Assembly (NCBI RefSeq): GCF_000426685.1
Contig: NZ_AUFV01000014.1
Coordinates: forward strand, 1-64,000
Direction: 5' to 3'
Length of the DNA: 64,000 bases
DNA from: Solimonas flava DSM 18980
GTDB taxonomy: Bacteria > Pseudomonadota > Gammaproteobacteria > Nevskiales > Nevskiaceae
In this document: positions 37,196 through 46,575 of the stretch, one piece after another
Numbering within the stretch: position 1 is the first letter of the stretch
Layout: every line of letters starts with the position of its first letter
Made by a program: the position numbers and the translations under genes
The notes under the pieces: model-generated
Databases searched by the model: none
Seen by the model: only the letters and a program-made list of their open reading frames with translations
Told to the model about the DNA's origin: nothing

Positions 37196-37724
37196 AACGG
37201 AACTTCTGATCGTCGAGGACGACGCCGCCTTCGCGCGCACGCTGAAGCGCTCGTTCGAGCGGCGCGGCTATCGCGTGCTGCTGGCGACCAGCCCGGCCGA
37301 GGCGCAGGCGCTGCTGCAGGACTGCGCGCCGCAGCGCGCCGTGGTCGACCTCAAGCTCGGCACGGCCTCGGGCCTGAGTGTCGTGCAGGCGCTGCACGAG
37401 CACGACGCCGGCATGCAGATCGTGGTGCTGACCGGATTCGCGAGCATCGCCACCGCGGTCGAGGCGATCAAGCTCGGCGCCTGCAACTATCTGGTCAAGC
37501 CGTCGAACACCGACGACATCGAGGCGGCGTTCGTGCAGCAGCCAGGCAAGGTCGACGTGCCGGTCGCGGCGCGGCCGACCTCGATCAAGACGCTGGAGTG
37601 GGAGCGCATCCACGAGGTGCTCGCCGAAACCGGCTTCAACGTCTCCGAAGCGGCGCGGCGCCTCGGCATGCACCGCCGCACGCTGGCGCGCAAGCTCGGC
37701 AAGCGCTGGGTGCCGGAGTCCTGA
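37179..37724 (+). CDS. RegA/PrrA/RoxR-type response regulator
   Basis: This 181-residue regulator has a receiver domain with D14-D15 and phosphoacceptor D57 and conserved K at the end of the fold (NYLVKPSN). A proline-containing linker leads to a C-terminal Fis-type helix-turn-helix (NVSEAARRLGMHRRTLARKLGKR), the RegA layout. With the upstream kinase it forms a redox-responsive pair that regulates respiration genes in other proteobacteria. Confidence 0.94.
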   Translation: MSGSTETELLIVEDDAAFARTLKRSFERRGYRVLLATSPAEAQALLQDCAPQRAVVDLKLGTASGLSVVQALHEHDAGMQIVVLTGFASIATAVEAIKLGACNYLVKPSNTDDIEAAFVQQPGKVDVPVAARPTSIKTLEWERIHEVLAETGFNVSEAARRLGMHRRTLARKLGKRWVPES

Positions 37725-37758
37725 GCGTCCGCCGCGACGCTGTCGGCGTTGACCGGCC

Positions 37759-38715
37759 CTAGTCCGGCGCCATGATCGCCGCGCGCAGCGGCGCCGGCCA
37801 GTCGAGCCGGGCGAGACGCGCGTACATCGGGCTGTGGCGGGCGGCCGCGGCCATGCGTTCGAGCAGGGCGACGTCCTGCGCCAGCAGCGCCGCGTGCAGG
37901 CGGCGCACCGCCTCGGGTTCGTCGATGCTGTCGGCGACCGGCAGCAGCGCCGGCCACAGTTGATGCGCATCGCTGAGCTGCACGATGTGGCGGATGCTGT
38001 CCTCGGCGCGCGACAGCGCGAGCTCGCCGAACTTGCGCCGCCAGCGCGGCGCCAGCTCGGCGATCAGCGACAGCGCTTCCGGCCACAGCGTGCCGCCGCC
38101 GTCGAGCGCGGCGTCGATGATGCCGCCGAAGCGGGTCTCCGGCAGGTGCTCGATCACGCGGTCGAGACGCGCGCGGTCCTCGGCGTAGAACGCGACCTTG
38201 AGCAGCACGGCGTCGTCCGTCAGCCGTGTCACCGTCGCCAGCAGTGCGTCGAGTCCGAGGATGTCGACGAAGCGCCCCATCGTCACGTACTCGCCGCGGC
38301 GCGCGAGTTCCAGCGAGACCGCCACGCAGCGTTCGACCGGCATGCGCTCGACGACGGCGCGCGCGCGGCGTGGATCGAGCTCGAGGCAGAGGTCGGCGAG
38401 GAAGGCGTCCGGCAGGCGCCGGGCGATGTCGAGCGCGGTGTCCGGCGGCAGCAGCCCGGCGATGCGCGCGCACAGCAGCGGACCGAGGCTTTTCTCGGCG
38501 ATCAGCGCGGCGATCGCCGCCGGCAGCAGCCGGGTCGCCGCGGCGATGCGCTGCAGGTGCTCGCGGTCGGCGTCGTAGAGCATCGCCGTGGCCCGTTCGC
38601 GCAGCTGCGCGAGCGGGCCGTGGCCGACGACCTCCAGGGCGCGCAGGCGTTCGCCGGGCACGTCGAGCAGGCGGGCGAGGCGCTGCAGTTCGGCGCGGGT
38701 GCGCAGGGTGCTCAT
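37759..38715 (-). CDS. Uncharacterised helical-repeat protein
   Basis: This 318-residue protein contains regular 20-30-residue helical units rich in Arg, Ala and Leu with motifs like LPDAFLADLCLELDP and VERCVAVSLELA. It has no signal peptide or membrane helix. The repeats resemble HEAT/DUF2336-like solenoids. It converges with the RegA gene across 34 bases and lies 13 bases downstream of a small gene on the same strand. Function unknown. Confidence 0.75.
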   Translation of the reverse strand: MSTLRTRAELQRLARLLDVPGERLRALEVVGHGPLAQLRERATAMLYDADREHLQRIAAATRLLPAAIAALIAEKSLGPLLCARIAGLLPPDTALDIARRLPDAFLADLCLELDPRRARAVVERMPVERCVAVSLELARRGEYVTMGRFVDILGLDALLATVTRLTDDAVLLKVAFYAEDRARLDRVIEHLPETRFGGIIDAALDGGGTLWPEALSLIAELAPRWRRKFGELALSRAEDSIRHIVQLSDAHQLWPALLPVADSIDEPEAVRRLHAALLAQDVALLERMAAAARHSPMYARLARLDWPAPLRAAIMAPD

Positions 38716-38728
38716 CGGGCGGCTGCGG

Positions 38729-38956
38729 CTAGCGGATCCCGAGGATTTTTCTGACCGCGCCGCGCAGCAGCAGCGGCACATGCAGCAGCGCGCTGTCGGT
38801 GGCGGCCGCCATCTGCGCGCGCTGGCGCCGGCGCGCGTCGCGCAGCGCGTCGGCGAGCTGCTGCAGCGACGCCGCGTCGAGTGCGGCGAGGGCGTCCGGC
38901 GCCGGCGCGCCGAGTTCGCGGGTGACGATCTGGAGTTTGCTGGCCTTGCCGCTCAT
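38729..38956 (-). CDS. Small uncharacterised protein
   Basis: This 75-residue protein begins MSGKASKLQIVTRELGA, basic and helical, with a C-terminal hydrophobic stretch (SALLHVPLLLRGAVRKILG) that could lie on membrane. It precedes the helical-repeat gene by 13 bases, so they probably form a two-gene unit. Family unknown. Confidence 0.6.
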   Translation of the reverse strand: MSGKASKLQIVTRELGAPAPDALAALDAASLQQLADALRDARRRQRAQMAAATDSALLHVPLLLRGAVRKILGIR

Positions 38957-39031
38957 GTCCGGTCCGTGGGGCTTAAAAGAAGGCGGCCTTGCGGCCGCCG
39001 AAGAACACACATCCCCAACCTTTCATACTGC

Positions 39032-40447
39032 TTATCTGCTGCGCGCCTTGCGCTTGAGATTCGCCGGATCGAAGTAAGAATCCGGGAAACGGATCTCGAA
39101 ATCCGTGATCGCGTCCTCGTTGGCCAGCGTCGTCGCGAAGTAGCGCGTCGACTGCAGATCGTAGATCAGCTCCGGAATGCCCGTCGTCGTCGGAATGAAC
39201 GGCACCGTCAGCAGGTGCGCCTCCTGGACTTTCCAGAGCTGGCCGCGACCATCGTAGCAATCCTCGGCGGCGATCGCCCAGCTGTCTTCGTCGATATAGA
39301 AGGTGCGACGCGCGAAGTTGTGGCGCATGCCCGGCTTGAGCGTCGCGTCGACGACCCAGACGCGGTGCAGCTCGTAGCGGGCGAGGTCCTGATTGATATG
39401 GTGCGGCCGCAGGATGTCGGCGTACTTCACCTTCGGCGAATTGATCTGGTACGAGTTGTACGGAATGTACATCTCCTTGCGGCCGACCAGCTTCCAGGTG
39501 TAGCGATCGAGCGCGCCGTTGAAGACGTCGATCTGGTCGTTGTACTGCTCGTTGTCGGTGCCGACCGCCGGATTGTCGTAGCCGACGTCGGGCGCGCGGT
39601 TGACGCGGCCCAGACCCGGCGAATAGATCCAGGCGAGACGGCCGCCGGTCGACTGGTCCAGCGTTTCGTGCACCAGCGTGATCTGGCCGGCGACGCGCGG
39701 CGGCGAGACGACGGTGGACAGATAGTAGGCGAGCAGCTTCTGCGTATTGGTGTCGCCGGGCTCTTCGAGGTTCGCGTACTTGAACTTCACGTCCTCGACG
39801 ATCTTGGTGATGATGTAACTGCCGTCGGGCTTGACGATCGCCTGATTGTTGAAGCGCCTGGCGGCCGAGCCCTTGTACTTGAGCTTGTGGTTCCAGACGA
39901 CCTCGGCGCCCGACTTCGGGATCGGGAACGGAAAGCCGAGCCGCGCATTCCTGATCGTGTCGGTGCCTTCGAGGCTGGCGCGGGTGGCGTTGTCGATCGT
40001 CGCCTTGTAGATCGCGTCCGGGTAGAACGCGGTGCGTACCGACTTGTAGACGTTCATCTTGTACGTCGGGTACTTCTTCAGCAACGCCTTGTGACCTTCC
40101 GTCAGCTGGTCGGCGTACTGCGCCATGTTGGCGGCGGTGATGGTCACGACCGGCTTCAGATAGTCCGGCGCCATCGTGCCCTTGAACTTCGCTTCGAGCT
40201 CGTCGGGCTTGTTCTTGCGCAGGTCTTCGAGCTGGGCGCGCGTGTAGTGCTTGGTCTCTTCGGGGAAGTTCTTCTCGCCGGTCCAGTCGGGGATCGAGCC
40301 GTCGGCGTTGCCCTGGCGGATCGCACCGACCGGCGTCAGGTCCTGGCCCAGATGCGCGGCCTCATCAGGCGTGGCGGTGGCCCACGCGCTGGCGTTCACG
40401 GTCACGGCCACGACGGCCGCCAGCGCGGCCCGGTGCATCGGCTTCAT
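39032..40447 (-). CDS. DUF1329 exported protein
   Basis: This 471-residue protein has a signal peptide cleaved near AWA-TATPDEAA and the DUF1329 pattern (HLGQDLTPVGAIRQGNADGSIPDW, NNQAIVKPDGSY, ARRTFYIDEDSW). It is thought to be an outer-membrane-associated or periplasmic partner in uptake of hydrophobic compounds. DUF1329 proteins usually occur with a DUF1302 protein, which here lies 1.3 kb away, with an AraC-type regulator between them. No RND/MMPL transporter is in the window. Confidence 0.92.
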   Translation of the reverse strand: MKPMHRAALAAVVAVTVNASAWATATPDEAAHLGQDLTPVGAIRQGNADGSIPDWTGEKNFPEETKHYTRAQLEDLRKNKPDELEAKFKGTMAPDYLKPVVTITAANMAQYADQLTEGHKALLKKYPTYKMNVYKSVRTAFYPDAIYKATIDNATRASLEGTDTIRNARLGFPFPIPKSGAEVVWNHKLKYKGSAARRFNNQAIVKPDGSYIITKIVEDVKFKYANLEEPGDTNTQKLLAYYLSTVVSPPRVAGQITLVHETLDQSTGGRLAWIYSPGLGRVNRAPDVGYDNPAVGTDNEQYNDQIDVFNGALDRYTWKLVGRKEMYIPYNSYQINSPKVKYADILRPHHINQDLARYELHRVWVVDATLKPGMRHNFARRTFYIDEDSWAIAAEDCYDGRGQLWKVQEAHLLTVPFIPTTTGIPELIYDLQSTRYFATTLANEDAITDFEIRFPDSYFDPANLKRKARSR

Positions 40448-40587
40448 CCCTCTCTCCTCCTGACGCCGCCCTTCCTGGGCAGGCTGGCGCGGCTCTTGGC
40501 AGTCCGCTTGTGCGACGCACGGTAAGAGACGGGCGCGGAGGCGTCCTTGGCTGCTCGGCGCCGGTGCTTGGCGGCAGGGTCAGTCGC

Positions 40588-41616
40588 TCAGCGTGCCGAG
40601 GCGCGTGCCAGACGTCGATGCGAGCGTTTCTGCTCGCGGTACTGCACCGGGGTCATGTTCGACCAGCGCTTGAACGCGCGGTAGAAGGTGCTGGGCTCGG
40701 AGAAGCCGGTCAGGTAGACGATGTTCTCGATCGGCTCCTCGGTGCCGGCGAGCAGGCGCTTGGCGAGCGCGAAGCGGAAGTCCGACAGCAGTTCGGAGAA
40801 GCTGGTGCCGGCGCGCGACAGCTCGAAACGCAGGCGCCGCGTCGGCACGCCGAGTTCGTCGGCGACGTCCTCGAGCGTCAGCTGGTCGAGTTCGAGCCGC
40901 TGCGCGAACAGCTTCTGGATGCGCTCGATGAGATCGTGGCGGCGCAGCTTCGACAGGCGCCGTTCGGCGAGATCCTCGTGCAGCTTGAGCAGGTCCGGGT
41001 CCCAGCGCGGCGAGCGGTATTCGAGGATCGCCGGATCGAACCAGATCTCGCTTTCCGGCGCGCCGAAGCTGACCGGGCAGCCGAAGGTCTGGTCGTATTC
41101 GGCCTGGCCGGCGCGCTGGCTGCAGTGCAGGGCGACGCGCAGCGGCGCGAAGCGCTGCTCGGTGACGCTCTTGAGGAACTGGATCAGTTCGTAGACCACG
41201 CAGATTTCGGTATGGCGCAGCTGCGGCGCGTCGGCCGCGGTGCCCTTGACCAGCGCGCGCGCACCGTCGCCGTCGTTGACGACGCGCACGTTCAGCGCGT
41301 CGGACAGCAGGCGCAGGTACTTGAGTGCGCGCTCGACGCCTTCGCCGAGCGTGGCGCTGCTGAAGATCAGGTATTCGAGCACTTCGCCGTGGAACACCGG
41401 CAGGTGCTTGCACAGGTGCAGGCCGATCTCGGCATCGCCGGTGACGGCTTCGACGGTTTCCCAGAAGTAGGCCTGCAGCTGGTGCGGGGTGCGCATCTCG
41501 CGCAGCGGCAGTTCTTCGGCGTTGTAGCCTAGCCGCTCGTAGATGGCGTTGACCTTCAGGCCGGCGTTGACCATGCCGGTGTGAATGATCTCCAGGAAGT
41601 AACCCGAATCCCGCAT
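40588..41616 (-). CDS. AraC-family regulator with arabinose-binding-like N-domain
   Basis: This 342-residue regulator has the Arabinose_bd (PF12625-like) N-terminal domain, residues about 20-200, and a C-terminal AraC double helix-turn-helix (TLEDVADELGVPTRRLRFEL; ENIVYLTGFSEPSTFYRAFKRW). The subfamily in Solimonadaceae and pseudomonads often controls DUF1302/1329 genes or steroid and lipid degradation. It is divergent from DUF1302 and same-strand with DUF1329, both likely targets. Confidence 0.93.
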   Translation of the reverse strand: MRDSGYFLEIIHTGMVNAGLKVNAIYERLGYNAEELPLREMRTPHQLQAYFWETVEAVTGDAEIGLHLCKHLPVFHGEVLEYLIFSSATLGEGVERALKYLRLLSDALNVRVVNDGDGARALVKGTAADAPQLRHTEICVVYELIQFLKSVTEQRFAPLRVALHCSQRAGQAEYDQTFGCPVSFGAPESEIWFDPAILEYRSPRWDPDLLKLHEDLAERRLSKLRRHDLIERIQKLFAQRLELDQLTLEDVADELGVPTRRLRFELSRAGTSFSELLSDFRFALAKRLLAGTEEPIENIVYLTGFSEPSTFYRAFKRWSNMTPVQYREQKRSHRRLARASAR

Positions 41617-41781
41617 GCGCGTGGTCCTATGGAAATGGTCCGAGGCTGTGCTGCCGATGCGACAGTTTGCCGAAATGACAACGCCAGGTCACGCTCGGGC
41701 AATGCCGCCCGGCAGGTGCACTGCTAGCGTCCGTCGCCATTACCCGCCGGCAGAGCGGGGTCATGGACGGGAGGAGCAAGG

Positions 41782-43911
41782 ATGCGTTTGGCACGACACG
41801 CGTGGGTGCTGGCGCTCGCGGCGCCGGCGGCCGGCGCCGCTGACTGGCAGCTCGGCGACGTCAACTTCATGCTGAACAACCGCTTCAGCGCCGGCGCCGC
41901 GATCCGCATGCAGGACATCGACTACCGGCACCAGATCGGCAAGCTCAACGTGCCGGGCCAGCAGGATCTCTGCGCGGCCGACAACTGTCTGTCGCTGACC
42001 GGGGATCCGGCGCCGAACCAGCGCCTGATCGACGCCAGGGGCGCGTTCAGCGGCGTCAACGGCGACGACGGCGATCTCAACTACCGGCAGTACGACATCG
42101 TCGCCGCGACCACCAAGCTGTCGGCGGACCTGACGCTGACCTGGAACGACTGGACGGCGCGCGTGCGCGGCCTCGGCTTCTTCGATCCGGTCAACAACGA
42201 TTTCGACGAGCGCCACAACGACACCACCTACCAGCCGCGCCGCACCGAGCGGCCGGAGCAGATCGACCGCCGCTACGCCGAGGGCGCGCGCCTCTACGAT
42301 GCCTACGTGCAGTACGCCTTCACCTGGGGCGAGCGCCAGGGCACGGTGTCGGTCGGCAGTCAGACGGTGCGCTGGGGCGAGAGCACCTTCGTCGCGCTCA
42401 ACAGCATCGCCGAGGTCAATCCGCCGGACTCGAACATCCTGCACATGCCGGGCTCCGAGTTCAGCGAGGTGTTCCAGCCGGTGCCGGTCGCGCTGCTGTC
42501 GTCGGATCTGTTCGACGGTGTTTCGGCGGAGGTCTTCTACCAGCTCGGCTGGCGGCGCACGCGGCCGGATGCGCGCGGCAGCTTCTACTCGGACAGCGAT
42601 ATCGCCGGCGGCGGCCGCTACGCGATGTTCAGCCTCGGCCAGCTCGGCGAGGACCCGGACGGCATCGGCCATCTGGCCGGCCCGCTCGGCTTGATCAGCG
42701 GCACCTCGGCGCGCATGCTCGCGCACGAGGGCCGCGCATCGAACGACGGCCAGTACGGCGTGCGCCTGAACTACTTCGCCGACTGGCTCAACGGCGGCAC
42801 CGAACTGAGCCTCTACTACCTGAACTATCACTCGCGGCTGCCGTACGCCTCGGCGTACGCCGCCGACGATTCCTGCACGCGCGACGTGAGCAACGTGGTC
42901 AGCGCGTACTTCGCCTGCAACGGATTCAACGGCACGCTGCCGCTGCCCCGGCCGCGGCCCGGCGATCCGCGCGGCGAGCCGCTGCCGATTGACACCATCC
43001 GCCTCGCGCTCGAATACCCCGAGGACATCCACCTGTTCGGCGTCAGCTTCAACACCAACGTCGGCTCGTGGTCGCTGGCCGGCGAATACGCGTTCCGCGA
43101 CAACCTGCCGGTGCAGATCCAGCTGACCGACGTGATCTTCACCGCCGCGCAGCCGGCGTTTCCGGCGCAGCAGTACTCGGTGACGCCGAACGGCCTCAAC
43201 GATCTCATCAACCTGCTGCCGACCGGCAGCGGCGGCCTCGGCGACATCGTCGAACTGCTCGGCTCGACCTTCCCGTCGGCCGACGTCGCGGTGCCGAGCT
43301 TCATCAAGTCCTACCGCCACCTCGGCCGCATCGAGGCCGGCCAGTACGTGCGCGGCTACGAACGTCTCAAGGTCGGCCAGCTCGACCTGACGGCGATCCG
43401 CGCGTTCTCGGAGAACCCGTTCGGTGCCGACCAGATCATCCTGATCAGCGAGCTTGGCCTGACGCATGTGGTCGACATGCCGCGGCACGGCCAGATCCAG
43501 TTCGAGGGCTCCGGCGCCGGCCGCACGCACCACAGCCCGGGCGCCGACGGCACCGGCACCGCCGACGGCGAGCCCGACCCGCGCCGCCTCAATCCGACGC
43601 AGCAGAACCGCGGCTTCGCCGATTCGTTCGCCTGGGGGCTGCGCTTTGCGCTGCGCGCCGAGTACAACGACCTGCTGTTCGGCTGGAACTTCAAGCCGAC
43701 GCTCGGCTATTTCTGGGACATCGGCGGCATCGCGCCGTCGCCGATGCAGAACTTCGTCGAGGGCCGCAAGGAGATCGCCGCCGGCACCGACATCAACTTC
43801 ACTGAAGGTCTCAGCGCCCGCGTGCTCTACCAGTGGTACACGGGCGGCGGCGGCTACAACACGCGCCGCGACCGCGACAATCTCGCGCTGAGCTTCAGCT
43901 ACGCGTTCTGA
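41782..43911 (+). CDS. DUF1302 outer-membrane protein
   Basis: This 709-residue protein has a signal peptide (MRLARHAWVLALAAPAAGAA) and DUF1302 features (DGDLNYRQYDIVAATTKLS; QTVRWGESTFVALNSIAEVNPPD; WALKP-like beta strands). It looks like an outer-membrane beta-barrel or barrel-associated protein for hydrophobic substrates. It ends with a C-terminal aromatic residue (SYAF), the outer-membrane sorting signal. A bidirectional terminator follows. Confidence 0.9.
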   Translation: MRLARHAWVLALAAPAAGAADWQLGDVNFMLNNRFSAGAAIRMQDIDYRHQIGKLNVPGQQDLCAADNCLSLTGDPAPNQRLIDARGAFSGVNGDDGDLNYRQYDIVAATTKLSADLTLTWNDWTARVRGLGFFDPVNNDFDERHNDTTYQPRRTERPEQIDRRYAEGARLYDAYVQYAFTWGERQGTVSVGSQTVRWGESTFVALNSIAEVNPPDSNILHMPGSEFSEVFQPVPVALLSSDLFDGVSAEVFYQLGWRRTRPDARGSFYSDSDIAGGGRYAMFSLGQLGEDPDGIGHLAGPLGLISGTSARMLAHEGRASNDGQYGVRLNYFADWLNGGTELSLYYLNYHSRLPYASAYAADDSCTRDVSNVVSAYFACNGFNGTLPLPRPRPGDPRGEPLPIDTIRLALEYPEDIHLFGVSFNTNVGSWSLAGEYAFRDNLPVQIQLTDVIFTAAQPAFPAQQYSVTPNGLNDLINLLPTGSGGLGDIVELLGSTFPSADVAVPSFIKSYRHLGRIEAGQYVRGYERLKVGQLDLTAIRAFSENPFGADQIILISELGLTHVVDMPRHGQIQFEGSGAGRTHHSPGADGTGTADGEPDPRRLNPTQQNRGFADSFAWGLRFALRAEYNDLLFGWNFKPTLGYFWDIGGIAPSPMQNFVEGRKEIAAGTDINFTEGLSARVLYQWYTGGGGYNTRRDRDNLALSFSYAF

Positions 43912-43961
43912 GGCGTCGTCGCCGCCGCTGCCGCGCGGCCGCCGCCGGGCGCCGCGCAAAG

Positions 43962-43991
43962 AAAAAGGGGCCGCGCGGCGGCCCCTTTTTT
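43962..43991. terminator. Bidirectional intrinsic terminator
   Basis: AAAAAGGGGCCGC and GCGGCCCCTTTTT form a perfect 13 bp stem with a three-base loop, with T-runs in both directions. It separates the converging DUF1302 and OmpA-like genes. Confidence 0.9.
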
Positions 43992-44019
43992 GTGCGACGG
44001 CGGCGTCGGCCGCCGGTCT

Positions 44020-45327
44020 TTACTCCATCACCTTCAGCTCGACGCGACGGTTGTTCTCGCGGCCCTGCTCGGTGTCGTTGCTCTCGATCGGCTGGCTCTC
44101 GCCGTAGCCGACCGGCGACATGCGCGCGGCGGCGACGCCGTGCTCGGCGAGGAAGGCCTTGACCACGCGCGCGCGGCGCTCGGAGAGGCCCTGGTTGTAG
44201 GCGTCCGAGCCGATGTTGTCGGTGTGGCCCTGGATCTCGACCTTGACGTCCGGATAGGCCTGCAGCGTCTCGGCGACCTGCGCGAGCACGGTCTTGGCGT
44301 CGTCGGTCAGGCGGTCGGAGTCGAACTCGAACTTCACGCCCTTGAGCACGAAGCGCTTGTCGACCGCGCAGCCGTTGGCGTCGACCTGTTCGCCCGCCTT
44401 CGGCGTGCGGCAGTCGCCGACCAGCGCGCAGCCGTTGGCGAGCACCTTGGCGCCGGCCGGGGTGTGCGGGCATTCGTCGACCGTGTCGAGCACGCCGTCG
44501 CCGTCGCCGTCGAGCGGGCAACCCTTGTCGTCGACCTGCATGCCGGCCGGCGTGTCCGGGCACTGGTCGGCGCGATCCGGCACGCCGTCGGCGTCGGCGT
44601 CGGCCTCGCAGCCGTTGGCGTCGACCACGGCGCCGGCCGGGGTGTTCGGGCACTGGTCGGCGTCGTTCGGCACGCCGTCGTTGTCATCGTCCGCGGACGT
44701 GATCGCCGCGATCTCGGCGCCGCTGTCCTGCGCCTGTTCCTCGGGCAGACCGAACGGGAACAGCAGGCCGAGGTTGTAGACGCCCTCGGCGAAGTTCGAA
44801 TCCTTGCCCTTGGCGCCGGTCGGTTCGCTGCCCTTGGCATCGGTCCGGTAGCGCGCCTCGGCGCGAATCATGATGTGGCGCGTGACCGGCTGCAGGTAGC
44901 CGAGGCCGACGTCGAACACGGTCGAGTCGTAGTTGGCGCGCGGGCCGGGCAGGTCGCTGGTGTGGCCGACCATCAGCGACACCACGCCGAACAGGTTCGG
45001 CAGCGTCTGCGACGGGAAGAACAGCGCGCTGGCGCCGTAGCCGTTGAGCTCGGCGCTGCCGCCGCCGCTCTTGGCGTCCATCGTCGAGTAGAAGCCGGTC
45101 GCTTCGACCGTCAGGCCCCAGGTCAGCTTCTTGCCGACCGAGAGGATGCCGCCGAGACCGCCGTCGGTGCCGCGGTCGCTGTCCGAATCGGTGTACGAGA
45201 ACATCGGCGAGACGTACCACGGCGTGCCTTCGAGTCCGCGCGGGCCTCTCTCGCCGTCATCCTGTGCCCAGCCCTGGCCGGCGCCGAGCAGCGCGCACAG
45301 CAGGCCGATTACCTTGAGTCCCTTCAT
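44020..45327 (-). CDS. OmpA-family protein with calcium-binding repeats
   Basis: This 435-residue protein has a signal peptide (MKGLKVIGLLCALLGAGQGWA), an N-terminal beta-barrel region of about 200 residues, several thrombospondin type 3 repeats (DDDNDGVPNDADQCPNTPAG and three further DxDxDG units, about residues 220-310), and a C-terminal OmpA peptidoglycan-binding domain (KFEFDSDRL; EIQGHTDNIGSDAYN; LSERRA). It links the outer membrane to the cell wall. Confidence 0.94.
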   Translation of the reverse strand: MKGLKVIGLLCALLGAGQGWAQDDGERGPRGLEGTPWYVSPMFSYTDSDSDRGTDGGLGGILSVGKKLTWGLTVEATGFYSTMDAKSGGGSAELNGYGASALFFPSQTLPNLFGVVSLMVGHTSDLPGPRANYDSTVFDVGLGYLQPVTRHIMIRAEARYRTDAKGSEPTGAKGKDSNFAEGVYNLGLLFPFGLPEEQAQDSGAEIAAITSADDDNDGVPNDADQCPNTPAGAVVDANGCEADADADGVPDRADQCPDTPAGMQVDDKGCPLDGDGDGVLDTVDECPHTPAGAKVLANGCALVGDCRTPKAGEQVDANGCAVDKRFVLKGVKFEFDSDRLTDDAKTVLAQVAETLQAYPDVKVEIQGHTDNIGSDAYNQGLSERRARVVKAFLAEHGVAAARMSPVGYGESQPIESNDTEQGRENNRRVELKVME

Positions 45328-45436
45328 GGCATTCCCCCATTGATTTCGTTTTGAGAATCGCTCCGCTGGACTATAGCAGCGCCTCCGGCGGGCCGCCGCG
45401 CTGCGCGCGGACCACGCGACGGGCGCGGCGGCAACG

Positions 45437-45442
45437 TATAAT
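45437..45442 (+). promoter_or_regulatory. Probable -10 element of the prfB-lysS promoter
   Basis: TATAAT lies 36 bases before the prfB ATG. No good -35 hexamer is present 17 bases upstream, so the call rests on the -10 match in a GC-rich setting. Confidence 0.45.
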
Positions 45443-45477
45443 CCCGGCCCTTTTCCCCTTGAAGACACGCATCCGCA

Positions 45478-46573
45478 ATGGAAGCGCATCAGTTACGCAA
45501 TGAGGTGACGGCCCTGCAGGCGCGTTTCGACGCGCTGCGGGGCTATCTTTGACTACGAAACCAAGCGCGATCGCCTGGTCGAAGTCAACGCCGAGCTTGA
45601 GCGCGGCGAAGTCTGGAACAACCCCGAATACGCCCAGAACCTGGGCCGCGAGCGCGCCAAGCTCGAGGACGTGATCCGGCCGATCGAATCGGCCGACAAC
45701 GGTCTCAAGGACGCGCTCGACCTGCTCGATCTCGCCGAGGCCGAGGCCGACCAGGCCACCGTCGACGAGGTCGCGCGCGACGTCGCCCGCTTCGAGAAGA
45801 TGGCGGCCGACATGGAGTTCCGCCGCATGTTCAGCGGCGAGCTCGACGACGCCAACGCCTATCTCGACGTGCAGGCCGGCTCCGGCGGCACCGAGGCCCA
45901 GGACTGGGCCGAGATGCTGGCGCGCATGTACATCCGCTGGGCCGAGAGCAAGGGCTTCAAGGTCGAGCTGATGGAACGCTCGGATGGCGAAGTCGCCGGC
46001 ATCAAGTCGGCGACGCTGTATATCCAGGGACCGTATGCCTACGGCTGGCTGCGCACCGAGACCGGCGTGCACCGCCTGGTGCGCAAGTCGCCGTTCGACT
46101 CGGGCAACCGCCGCCACACCTCGTTCGCCGGCGTGTTCGTCGCGCCGGAAGTCGACGACGACATCGACATCGAGATCAATCCGGCGGACCTGGAAGTCGC
46201 GACCTACCGCTCGTCCGGCGCCGGCGGCCAGCACGTCAACAAGACCGAGTCGGCGATCCGCATCAAGCACGTGCCGAGCGGCATCGTCGTCGCCTGCCAG
46301 ACCGAGCGCAGCCAGCACGCCAACCGCGACCGCGCGATGAAGATGCTCAAGGCGCGTCTGTACGAGCAGGAAATCCAGAAGCGCAACGCGCAGAAGCAGG
46401 CGCTCGAGGATTCCAAGAGCGACATCGAGTGGGGCAGCCAGATCCGCTCGTACGTGCTCGATCAGTCGCGCATCAAGGATCTGCGCACCGGCGTCGAGAT
46501 CGCCGACACGCAGAAAGTGCTGGACGGTCACCTCGACCCGTTCATCGAGGCGAGCCTCAAGCAAGGATTGTGA
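45478..46573 (+). CDS. prfB: Peptide chain release factor 2, with +1 frameshift
   Basis: RF2 ends translation at UGA and UAA. The first 24 codons from the ATG at 45478 stop at TGA (45550-45552); a +1 shift at CTT-TGA-C continues into a 340-codon frame, giving 364 residues, the normal length. The tripeptide SPF (RKSPFDSGN) recognises stop codons and GGQ (GAGGQHVNK) releases the peptide. Stop of this gene lies two bases before the ATG of lysS. Confidence 0.95.
45537..45553 (+). promoter_or_regulatory. prfB programmed +1 frameshift signal
   Basis: The sequence has GCGGGG (a Shine-Dalgarno-like purine run at 45537-45542), CTAT, then CTT TGA C. In E. coli the equivalent is AGGGGGTATCTTTGAC. Low RF2 lets the ribosome slip on CTT. 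Confidence 0.9.
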
Positions 46574-46575
46574 GA

